DNA from: Acidimicrobiales bacterium
GTDB lineage: Bacteria; Actinomycetota; Acidimicrobiia; Acidimicrobiales; Acidimicrobilacustridaceae
Length of the DNA: 5,677 bases
Assembly: GCA_023261915.1 (NCBI GenBank)
Contig: JALRFT010000317.1
Span: forward strand, 1 to 5,677
Direction of reading: 5' to 3'
Made by a program: the position numbers and the translations under genes. Positions 1 through 4,893 of the stretch are shown one piece after another; position 1 is the stretch's first letter; each line of letters begins with the position of its first letter. The notes under the pieces were generated by a model. It worked only from the letters and a program-made list of their open reading frames with translations, ran no database searches and was not told the DNA's origin.

Positions 1-1
1 G

Positions 2-217
2 GCCACGACGTCGGGCGGCTGGTTCACCCCGGCCAACCAGGTGCGAATGGCGGTCGCCACTCTCGTGGCCCTCGCTGTTGTCATGGCCGTGCTCACCGTC
101 GCCTATTGGCGTCACACCCGACCTGATTCGGTGCCCCCGCTCGGAGGGGTGGAAGGCGACGATGATCCGGCGTCGACGGTGTTGAGTGCGGTGGGTCCGT
201 CAGGGGAGACGTCCTGA
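2..217 (+). CDS. C-terminal fragment of a membrane protein (5' end outside window)
   Basis: An open frame enters from the left edge and ends at TGA 215-217, giving 71 residues. It contains one clear hydrophobic helix (about residues 17-34, beginning MAVATLVALAVVMAVL) followed by a basic stretch, YWRHTRP. By the positive-inside rule this suggests that the tail after the helix is cytoplasmic. The last 35 or so residues are acidic and rich in Gly, Pro and Ser (GGVEGDDDP), and look disordered. I do not recognise the family, because the diagnostic part lies upstream. The next gene starts 26 bases downstream on the same strand, but a possible own promoter sits between them. The reading frame is supported by its composition and clean ending; the function is unknown. 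Confidence 0.6.
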   Translation, partial: ATTSGGWFTPANQVRMAVATLVALAVVMAVLTVAYWRHTRPDSVPPLGGVEGDDDPASTVLSAVGPSGETS

Positions 218-231
218 GCGACAGGGAACGG

Positions 232-243
232 TAGGTTGGGGTC
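232..243 (+). promoter_or_regulatory. Possible leaderless -10 element for the 75-residue gene
   Basis: TAGGTT at 232-237 fits the actinobacterial -10 pattern TAnnnT, and six bases separate it from ATG 244. Transcription would then begin at or very near the A of the start codon. No Shine-Dalgarno sequence lies upstream of this ATG, which fits a leaderless message. No good -35 is visible. The hexamer pattern is loose, so this is a suggestion only. Confidence 0.3.
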
Positions 244-471
244 ATGGCTGACTCCTTTGACCCTCAGGACATGATCCGCCGGTTCCAGGAACGGGCCCAG
301 GCGGTGCGATCGAGACCGTTGCCGCCTGTCGGCGGTGATGAGCGGACCCTGTTCATCGAGCAGGCCAAGCTGGACTTTCAGGACTTCGCCATGGTGGGTG
401 ATGCGCAGGCGATCCTTGAGGACGGCATCCTCACCCTCCGCATTGATCTGCGGCCCCCGGGGGGCGAGTAG
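244..471 (+). CDS. Small acidic protein of unknown function (75 residues)
   Basis: ATG 244 is the only reasonable start, since an in-frame TAG lies at 232-234. The product is soluble, with no signal peptide or membrane helix. An N-terminal segment of helix-like, charged sequence (residues 5-24, DPQDMIRRFQERAQAV) is followed by a Pro-rich turn (RPLPPVGG). A second helix (about residues 33-47, ERTLFIEQAKLDFQDF) leads into a probable beta hairpin (AQAILEDGILTLRIDLRP). It has the look of a small conserved actinobacterial hypothetical protein, but I cannot assign a family. It lies 26 bases after the membrane protein fragment and 58 bases before tRNA-Gly. There is no SD; see the possible leaderless promoter at 232-243. 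A GC-rich inverted repeat (GCCCC...GGGGC, 453-465) overlaps its last codons, with TTTT at 477-480, and could weakly terminate it. Confidence 0.7.
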   Translation: MADSFDPQDMIRRFQERAQAVRSRPLPPVGGDERTLFIEQAKLDFQDFAMVGDAQAILEDGILTLRIDLRPPGGE

Positions 472-507
472 GGCGGTTTTGGCAATGACGGCTGGTGGGG
501 CCGACCT

Positions 508-516
508 TGCTATCGT
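508..516 (+). promoter_or_regulatory. Probable extended -10 promoter for the tRNA block
   Basis: TGC at 508-510 followed by TATCGT at 511-516 forms an extended -10 element with four of six matches to TATAAT. Transcription would start around 522-524, leaving a leader of about seven bases before tRNA-Gly at 530, a normal length for tRNA operons. ATGACG at 485-490 is a possible but badly spaced -35 (20 bases). Confidence 0.4.
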
Positions 517-529
517 GAAGGCTCACCCT

Positions 530-605
530 GCGGACGTAGCTCAGTTGGTAGAGCATCTCGTTGCCAACGAGAAGGTCGCCGGTTCGAGCCCGGTCGTCCG
601 CTCCA
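530..605 (+). tRNA. tRNA-Gly(GCC), CCA encoded
   Basis: A full cloverleaf can be drawn. The acceptor stem pairs GCGGACG (530-536) with CGTCCGC (595-601). The D stem is GCTC/GAGC with loop AGTTGGTA. The anticodon stem TCTCG/CGAGA encloses loop TTGCCAA, giving anticodon GCC at 563-565. The variable region is AGGTC. The T stem is GCCGG/CCGGT with loop TTCGAGC and one G-U pair. The discriminator is T602, followed by an encoded CCA (603-605). It decodes GGC and GGT glycine codons. It is the first gene of a tRNA pair with tRNA-Cys 86 bases downstream. Confidence 0.97.
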
Positions 606-618
606 GATTGGTGGAGTT

Positions 619-653
619 GTGTGCCCGGAGGCCCGTGTGGTCACCGGGCACAC
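619..653 (+). repeat. Ten-base-pair inverted repeat between the two tRNAs
   Basis: GTGTGCCCGG (619-628) and CCGGGCACAC (644-653) are perfect complements around a 15-base loop. A shorter competing stem also exists, GCCCG (631-635) with CGGGC (645-649). No T-run follows, so this is more likely a processing or spacer hairpin in a joint tRNA precursor than a classic intrinsic terminator. Partial termination cannot be excluded. Confidence 0.6.
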
Positions 654-691
654 GTCTCTCCGATCACCATGCGGGCATCGTCTCGCAGCCT

Positions 692-763
692 GGCGGCGTG
701 GCCGAGTGGCTTAGGCAGGGGCCTGCAAAGCCCCGTACGTGGGTTCGATTCCCACCGCCGCCT
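692..763 (+). tRNA. tRNA-Cys(GCA), CCA not encoded
   Basis: The acceptor stem pairs GGCGGCG (692-698) with CGCCGCC (756-762). The D stem is GCC/GGC. The anticodon stem GGGGC/GCCCC encloses loop CTGCAAA, giving anticodon GCA at 725-727. The variable region is GTAC, and the T stem GTGGG/CCCAC carries loop TTCGATT. The discriminator is T763, the base expected for cysteine identity. The genome continues with CGA, so CCA must be added by nucleotidyltransferase, unlike the neighbouring tRNA-Gly. It decodes TGC and TGT. Confidence 0.97.
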
Positions 764-867
764 CGAGGGGGTCTAGGCGAACTTCGCCGGGACCTGCGGG
801 CGGAATTCACCCCACCAGAGACGTGACTGGTCAACGACAGGATCGTCGCCACTGGGCCTCGAGACCT

Positions 868-900
868 GCTTCCTCTTCGGCCGGGGAAGCCTTCTCATCT
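868..900 (+). terminator. Possible terminator hairpin downstream of the tRNA pair
   Basis: GCTTCC (868-873) and GGAAGC (885-890) are perfect complements, extendable inward by a T-G and a C-G pair. The following bases CTTCTCATCT are pyrimidine-rich but not a clean T-run. It lies about 105 bases after tRNA-Cys, so it could end the tRNA transcript. The lack of a true T-run keeps confidence low. Confidence 0.3.
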
Positions 901-1080
901 CTCGTGGTCGGTCAGTCGGGCTGCTCATCCAAGCTTGGGGTCGCCGAGTTCACTGCAGGATGGGTCCATCACCGGATTTGCCGATGCGGTGCCTTGGGAC
1001 CTGTCCACGCCATCGGTCCCTGCACTGTCCCAGTACCAGAAGGAGCGTGCGATCGGTCGGTGAGTGAACTCAGGGCGACG

Positions 1081-1112
1081 GAGGCGTCGCTGCAGTGCAG
1101 CGGTCCTCTTTT
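1081..1112 (+). terminator. Intrinsic terminator-like hairpin with TTTT
   Basis: The inner stem pairs CGCTGC (1088-1093) with GCAGCG (1097-1102) around loop AGT, at the centre of the 15-base inverted repeat CGCTGCAGTGCAGCG. An outer stem pairs GAGG (1081-1084) with CCTC (1105-1108) across a small internal loop. TTTT follows at 1109-1112. This is the best intrinsic-terminator shape in the window. No gene ends just before it, so it ends either the tRNA transcript by readthrough or an unannotated RNA. CCTC 1105-1108 can alternatively pair with GAGG 1115-1118. Confidence 0.5.
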
Positions 1113-1211
1113 CGGAGGTCTACTCGTCCGGCCGGGAGATGCGGTTGAGGCATGTGACCCGCGTGAAGTCCCAAGGTTGCCGATGGCACCGCGGAGAGAT
1201 CACCCGCCTGC

Positions 1212-1223
1212 CATACTTCTCCG
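1212..1223 (+). promoter_or_regulatory. Possible leaderless -10 element for the 221-residue gene
   Basis: CATACT at 1212-1217 matches five of six bases of the TATACT form of the -10 element. It is followed by six bases and then ATG 1224. The predicted start of transcription coincides with the start codon, and there is no SD upstream. The geometry is the same as at 232-243. No clear -35 was found. Confidence 0.35.
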
Positions 1224-1889
1224 ATGACCGATAATCCCAGCGCCACAGATTCAGACACCGGCAATCCATTCAAGGATCGTCTTGAACTGATCATTGCGGT
1301 CATGTTGGGTATGGCCGCCATCATCACGGCATGGACGGCGTTCCAGAGCACTCAGCTGGGCGACAAGGTGCAGGAGTCCTTCAGCGAGGGTATTCGCACC
1401 GCCGACCAGGCATCTCAGGAGTACAACACGGCGATTGCCACCGATAACCAGAGTCAGGCACTTTTCCTTGAGTACGCGAAAGCCACCGTGGCCGGAGATG
1501 AAGTCCTTTCGACCTACATCAAGGAGACGCTGATGTCGCCTGAGTTGGCGGCAGCGGTTGATTGGTGGATTGCGCAGCCCGAGGAGACGGGTCCCGATTC
1601 ACCCTTCGTTGACGAAAACCCCAATTGGGACGACAGCTCTCGGGCCGCCGGAGCCGAACTCGACGCCAAGGCCCAAGAGTATTTTGACGCAGCTAAGGCA
1701 GCCGACACCGAGGGTGACAAGTTTGACCTTCTCCAAGTCATCGTCACGCTGTCGCTGTTCCTCTTTGGTGTCGCCAGCTTGGTCCGCCAACAGAGAATCC
1801 AACTTGGCCTTGCTGCTATTGGCGCCGTCATTCTCATCTACTCACTCGTCATGACCATTTCTCTAGGTGATCCCGCCGGGTTGTTCTGA
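1224..1889 (+). CDS. Three-helix membrane protein of unknown function (221 residues)
   Basis: A polar N-terminus is followed by predicted membrane helix 1 (about residues 21-40, ELIIAVMLGMAAIITAWTAF). A long acidic, helical domain (41-166) comes next, then helix 2 (about 168-187), a short basic turn VRQQR, helix 3 (about 193-214) and a very short tail. The basic turn places that loop in the cytoplasm, so the acidic domain should lie outside the membrane. The 'AWTAFQSTQ' end of helix 1, the helical insert rich in Ala, Gln and Glu, and the paired C-terminal helices resemble DUF4337-like small membrane proteins. This is an impression of architecture, not a proven match. No catalytic motif is visible. 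The start is ATG 1224, with no SD and a possible leaderless promoter. By eye it uses more A- and T-ending codons than the large gene downstream. It stands alone between a terminator-like hairpin and a 251-base gap. Confidence 0.85.
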   Translation: MTDNPSATDSDTGNPFKDRLELIIAVMLGMAAIITAWTAFQSTQLGDKVQESFSEGIRTADQASQEYNTAIATDNQSQALFLEYAKATVAGDEVLSTYIKETLMSPELAAAVDWWIAQPEETGPDSPFVDENPNWDDSSRAAGAELDAKAQEYFDAAKAADTEGDKFDLLQVIVTLSLFLFGVASLVRQQRIQLGLAAIGAVILIYSLVMTISLGDPAGLF

Positions 1890-1920
1890 GCTGACATCTG
1901 CCCGGGGGGTTTTCGCTCAG
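1886..1920 (+). terminator. Weak inverted repeat at the end of the 221-residue gene
   Basis: CTGAGC (1886-1891, overlapping the stop codon) and GCTCAG (1915-1920) are perfect complements around a 23-base loop that contains CCCGGGGGGTTTT. The stem is short and the T-run lies inside the loop, so this is only a weak terminator candidate. Confidence 0.2.
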
Positions 1921-2080
1921 GCGGCACGCAGCCTCGAAGGCCGGCCCCGATGAATTCCCCATCCTGGCGATGAATGCTCGAGTAGCTCCCCTGTCGCTGC
2001 CGCAGGCCGCCCGGTGGCCCCCGATGCTGCCCTTCGTTGCTGGTGCTCGGGGCCGCCCGGACCTCTGGACCGATGACAGG

Positions 2081-2093
2081 TAATCTCGCGAGA
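2081..2093 (+). promoter_or_regulatory. Possible -10 overlapping a short palindrome upstream of the large surface protein
   Basis: TAATCT (2081-2086) resembles a -10 element and overlaps the perfect 10-base palindrome TCTCGCGAGA (2084-2093), 48 bases before the start codon at 2141. A palindrome over a -10 would suit a repressor site. No convincing -35 is present, and a 10-base palindrome is expected several times by chance in a window of this size. Confidence 0.22.
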
Positions 2094-2130
2094 CAAGGTC
2101 TTCGTGTCGTACTTCCACACGACCACCGGG

Positions 2131-2135
2131 GGAGG
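2131..2135 (+). promoter_or_regulatory. Ribosome binding site GGAGG of the large surface protein
   Basis: GGAGG lies five bases before ATG 2141, inside the purine-rich run GGGGGAGG. It fixes this ATG as the start and puts the signal peptide in the expected place. Confidence 0.8.
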
Positions 2136-2140
2136 CGGCG

Positions 2141-4765
2141 ATGAGCGCAGAGCGTTATGGCAGAGGGGATCGTCAGCGTCGGTGCCGGCGCGGGTTGCCT
2201 GTCATTGCGGCACTGGGGGTCCTTCTCGGCTCGGTGGCACTGGCCCCTTCGCCCGTGTCCGCCGTGCCCACCGAGTCCGGACCAATCGTTTCCCCGGCCT
2301 ACGCCGGTGGCCCGCTCGACACCCCGCTTGAGCGGGTTGGGTCGTCGACATTTTCAAGTGGTGAGAATCTGGCCCGCACACCGGGGTTCAGTGACGGCAC
2401 GTTCGGCTACTTCGCCACCCAGACTTTTCCGGCGCGCATCGTGAAGATGAGGCTGTCGGACATGAACTGGGTCGAGACATTGACGCTGGAGGACGGGGAG
2501 ACCGGTCCAGTCTCTGCGGTGACCGATGGGACCTACGGCTACTTCGGTATGAATACCTTCCCGGGCCGGGTCGTCAAGGTGCGCCTGTCGAACATGACCC
2601 GAGTGGGGGCCCTGTCGCTGGAGTTGGGGGAGAACTACCTGATCTCAGCGGTGACTGACGGCACTTACGGCTACTTCGGGACGAACACTGTCCCAGGCAA
2701 GGTCATCAAGGTTCGCTTCTCGGATCTGTCACGTGTGGGTGCCGTCACGCTCAATGCGGGCGACAACCGATTCTCAACCGCTATCACTGACGGCACCTAC
2801 GGCTACTTCGGGACCAACACCGATCCCGGCCGGATCATCAAGATTCGCCTGTCTGATCTCTCACGAACCGATGAGCTGGTCCTTCCCGCTGATGAGGAGT
2901 TCCTCAAGGCAGCCGTGACTGACGGCACCTACGGCTACTTCGGAACGAGCACGACGCCCGCCCGGGTGGTGCGGGTGCGTTTGGCCGACCTCGCGCGAAT
3001 CGACGACCTCGAGCTCGGTGTTGGCGAAAAGCTCGCCGTGTCCGCCGTGTCCGACGGCACCTTCGGCTATTTCGGTCTGAGTGCGTCACCGGCTCGGGTG
3101 GTCAAGATGCGCCTGTCGAACATGACCCGCGTCGGAGTGTTGGTGCTGGAGAACGACGAAAGTTTGGCGAACCCTCTGATCATCAATGGCAGTGAGGCGT
3201 TCATCCCGACGTTCACGTCGCCGATCAAGGTGGTTCGTGCCAGCCTGACGGACATGACCAGGGTCGATACTCGCACCCTGGGAGGCCCCGGCAACGCTGT
3301 ATCGTCGGTGACCGACGGAACCTATGCCTATGTCGGGACCGATGAGTCCCCAGGCCGTGTGGTGAAGGTGCGTCTGTCGGACATGACGCCGGTCGGGGTG
3401 CTGAGGTTGGATACCGGCGAGTCGAACCTCGTTTCTGCAGTCACTGACGGCCGGTTCGCCTACTTCGGCACGGCGACCTTCCCCGGTCGGGTCGTCAAGG
3501 TTCGAATGTCGGACATGACGAGGGTGGGAGCGGTCACTTTTGGTGCCAGCAAGGATGTCGCTCGTGCGGCCGTAACCGATGGTACGTACGGCTACTTCGG
3601 AACGGGGAGCAGCCCCGCCTGGGTCGTGAAGGTGCGCCTCTCTGATATGACCGAGGTCGAGAGCGACGTCCTCTACGTCGATCGGCCCGACGGCGACGGA
3701 GTGACCATCGAGGGGGAGAATGTACTCTCCGCTGCGATCAACCTCGTGGAAGGGAACCTGTACTTCGGTCTCGGTATGGACCCGGGTGTCATCGCGCAGG
3801 TGGATCTGGGTGATGCGGGGATGTCCTCGTTGGACGCCGTCCGCCTCAACGCCGGGGAGACGAATGCCTTGTCGGTGACGGTGAGCCGGGACGGGCTGTT
3901 CGCCTACGTCGGCACGGGCACCTCGCCGGGAAAGATCATCAAGTTCACCGCCTTTGGCGGGTTGCTCGCCCGCCGGCCGGAGCAACTCAATCTCAATGCT
4001 GGTGAGGACATCGTGCTGTCGGCGGTGACCGACTCGAAGTTCGGTTACTTCGGGACGAACACCCGCCCGGGTCGCATCATCAAGGTTTCTCTCTACGACA
4101 TGACTCGTGTTGATGACATCACCCTCGGAACTGACGAGGATCTTCTGCGAACGGCGGTGGCCGATCGCACACAGGCGTACTTCGGGACCAACACCTCACC
4201 GGCGAAGCTCGTGAAGATCCGCCTGGCGCCGATCGTCGACGTGGCTGACAACTTCTGCGAGCTGGTCGATAGTGCCGCCATTCCTGCCTTTGCCCGCTTG
4301 AGCGCATGCTGGTTGTTCACCAATGACATCACCGTCAACAATCCCTTTGGCCCTTCGACGGGGGTTACCCGCGCCCAGATGGGGACATTCCTGTGGCGGG
4401 CGGCCGGCGAACCGGCAGCCCGGTCCGCCTGCGGATTTGCCGACGAAGCGGTCATCGCGACCTACGCACGACCGGGCGCCTGCTGGATGCTCGCCAATGG
4501 GATTACCCAGAACAACCCCTTCGACCCAGGGGGGTTCGTCACCCGGGGGCAGATGGCGGCGTTCCTGTGGCGCGCTGCTGGTCAACCGTCGGCCCCACTG
4601 TCGTGCGGATTCACCGACGAGGCGTCCATCCCCGGCTATGCCCGCCAAGGTGCGTGCTGGTTGCTCGCCGAGGGGGTCACCCGAAACAACCCGTTTGAAC
4701 CGGGCGCAGTGGTGAACCGGGCACAGATGGCCGCCTTCCTCAACCGGCTCTACACGCTCAACTGA
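2141..4765 (+). CDS. Secreted beta-propeller repeat protein with three C-terminal SLH domains (874 residues)
   Basis: This is probably a cell-surface protein held to the wall through its SLH domains. A signal peptide occupies residues 1-41: a basic n-region RQRRCRR, hydrophobic core VIAALGVLLGSVALA and likely cleavage after VSA. Residues 64-697 hold fourteen repeats of about 44 residues with consensus AVTDGTYGYFGTNTxPGRVV, then KVRLSDMTRVG and LTLxxGExxLxS. Alternating strand-like segments and Gly turns indicate a beta-propeller, and 14 units suggest two seven-bladed rings. Repeats 7 and 11 are degenerate and repeat 10 has an extra loop of about ten residues (DRPDGDG). Residues 702-872 are three SLH repeats with VTRAQ, VTRGQ and VNRAQ motifs. 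All six cysteines of the mature protein lie in the SLH part. No enzyme motif is visible; ligand binding or a structural role is inferred. The gene is monocistronic by spacing, with its own SD and a downstream hairpin. Confidence 0.92.
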   Translation: MSAERYGRGDRQRRCRRGLPVIAALGVLLGSVALAPSPVSAVPTESGPIVSPAYAGGPLDTPLERVGSSTFSSGENLARTPGFSDGTFGYFATQTFPARIVKMRLSDMNWVETLTLEDGETGPVSAVTDGTYGYFGMNTFPGRVVKVRLSNMTRVGALSLELGENYLISAVTDGTYGYFGTNTVPGKVIKVRFSDLSRVGAVTLNAGDNRFSTAITDGTYGYFGTNTDPGRIIKIRLSDLSRTDELVLPADEEFLKAAVTDGTYGYFGTSTTPARVVRVRLADLARIDDLELGVGEKLAVSAVSDGTFGYFGLSASPARVVKMRLSNMTRVGVLVLENDESLANPLIINGSEAFIPTFTSPIKVVRASLTDMTRVDTRTLGGPGNAVSSVTDGTYAYVGTDESPGRVVKVRLSDMTPVGVLRLDTGESNLVSAVTDGRFAYFGTATFPGRVVKVRMSDMTRVGAVTFGASKDVARAAVTDGTYGYFGTGSSPAWVVKVRLSDMTEVESDVLYVDRPDGDGVTIEGENVLSAAINLVEGNLYFGLGMDPGVIAQVDLGDAGMSSLDAVRLNAGETNALSVTVSRDGLFAYVGTGTSPGKIIKFTAFGGLLARRPEQLNLNAGEDIVLSAVTDSKFGYFGTNTRPGRIIKVSLYDMTRVDDITLGTDEDLLRTAVADRTQAYFGTNTSPAKLVKIRLAPIVDVADNFCELVDSAAIPAFARLSACWLFTNDITVNNPFGPSTGVTRAQMGTFLWRAAGEPAARSACGFADEAVIATYARPGACWMLANGITQNNPFDPGGFVTRGQMAAFLWRAAGQPSAPLSCGFTDEASIPGYARQGACWLLAEGVTRNNPFEPGAVVNRAQMAAFLNRLYTLN
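2330..4231 (+). repeat. Fourteen tandem propeller repeats, about 132 bases each
   Basis: AVTDG-type unit starts fall near 2384, 2516, 2648, 2780, 2912, 3044, 3176, 3305, 3437, 3569, 3731, 3875, 4022 and 4154. The exact step of 132 bases holds through the first seven, with later units slightly longer. The second half of the motif (TLxxGExxxxS) also occurs once before the first unit (residues 67-80, SSTFSSGENLART), while the last unit lacks it. Counted that way there are fourteen complete units with a circularly permuted closure, as beta-propellers use. At DNA level, units 2-5 share near-identical cores such as GACGGCACCTACGGCTACTT. Confidence 0.88.
4244..4756 (+). repeat. Three SLH repeats with conserved cysteine pairs
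   Basis: The three repeats cover about residues 702-757, 762-815 and 820-872, with a step of 58 residues (174 bases). Each follows the pattern C-x-F-x-D-E-x-x-I-x-x-Y-A-R, then ACWLLAxGIT-x-NNPF-x-P and VTRAQMAAFLWR. Cysteines are at 706/723, 764/781 and 822/839, always 17 apart. SLH domains usually work as a trio that grips a secondary cell-wall polymer. The wall ligand in this organism is unknown. Confidence 0.85.
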
Positions 4766-4776
4766 CACCGATCCCA

Positions 4777-4797
4777 CGACCCGCAACGGCGGGGTCG
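4777..4797 (+). terminator. GC-rich hairpin after the large surface protein
   Basis: CGAC (4777-4780) pairs with GTCG (4794-4797) and CCGC (4781-4784) with GCGG (4789-4792). Loop AACG closes the stem and G4793 is bulged. It begins 11 bases after the stop codon. No T-run follows, which is common in high-GC actinobacteria but weakens the call. Confidence 0.45.
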
Positions 4798-4882
4798 ACG
4801 CCCGCCCATGGTCAGCGCGGTGCTACTTCGTGGCGGCTAGCGTTTCCCTCAGTCACCACAGGGTCGGTTGTCGTGAGATGTT

Positions 4883-4887
4883 GGAGG
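4883..4887 (+). promoter_or_regulatory. Ribosome binding site that selects ATG 4894
   Basis: GGAGG sits six bases before ATG 4894. The longer alternative start, GTG 4873, would place this SD inside the coding region and add seven residues (MRCWRST) ahead of a normal signal peptide. ATG 4894 is therefore preferred. Confidence 0.75.
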
Positions 4888-4893
4888 TCCACC

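Larger units (their letters stand above)
764..1223. other. 460-base stretch without a convincing gene, rich in hairpins
   Basis: No frame here has a credible start, SD and protein-like composition. The longest + frame (739-1227) begins inside the tRNA-Cys T stem and encodes a low-quality, Arg/Pro/Ser/Cys-rich sequence. The stretch holds an imperfect hairpin directly after tRNA-Cys (770-794), a hairpin with a pyrimidine-rich 3' flank (868-890), and a 10-base palindrome CCAAGCTTGG (929-938). It also holds two overlapping, mutually exclusive hairpins (981-1016 and 996-1020), a terminator-like hairpin plus TTTT (1081-1112), a small hairpin (1175-1190), and a possible promoter for the next gene (1212-1217). 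The third member of the common actinobacterial Gly-Cys-Val tRNA group is not present. The stretch could hold an unrecognised small RNA or be eroded sequence. Confidence 0.5.

Noticed and set aside
335..826. 163-codon + strand frame
   Set aside because: It crosses the 75-residue gene in another frame and then reads through both tRNAs. Real coding sequence would not share these.
929..938. Palindrome CCAAGCTTGG
   Set aside because: A perfect 10-base palindrome is expected several times by chance in a window this long, and no promoter lies next to it.
692..1223. Integration site of a mobile element at the tRNA-Cys 3' end
   Set aside because: No second copy of the tRNA 3' end, integrase, transposase or inverted-repeat boundary is seen in the window.
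739..1227. 162-codon + strand frame in the gene-free stretch
   Set aside because: It starts inside the T stem of tRNA-Cys, has no SD, runs through the terminator-like hairpin, and has an unprotein-like composition rich in Arg, Pro, Ser and Cys.
1070..1351. 93-codon - strand frame at the start of the 221-residue gene
   Set aside because: It overlaps the better-supported membrane protein antisense and includes the terminator-like hairpin. No SD or recognisable domain.
1948..1975. Direct repeat CGATGAAT twice, 20 bases apart
   Set aside because: Eight bases repeated once is too short to call an operator pair or att site; nothing else supports it.
3086..3985. Long open frame of 299 codons on the - strand
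   Set aside because: It lies wholly antisense to the propeller repeats. The period of the repeats and high GC keep this frame open. Its product is rich in Arg, His and Asp, shows a mirrored repeat, and has no SD.
2384..4231. CRISPR array or DNA satellite in the 132-base repeats
   Set aside because: The repeats stay in one reading frame with protein-level conservation and silent changes, so they are coding repeats; there are no spacers of CRISPR size.
4196..4786. 196-codon - strand frame over the SLH region
   Set aside because: It is antisense to the SLH repeats, which are clearly recognisable on the + strand; the frame is open through codon bias.
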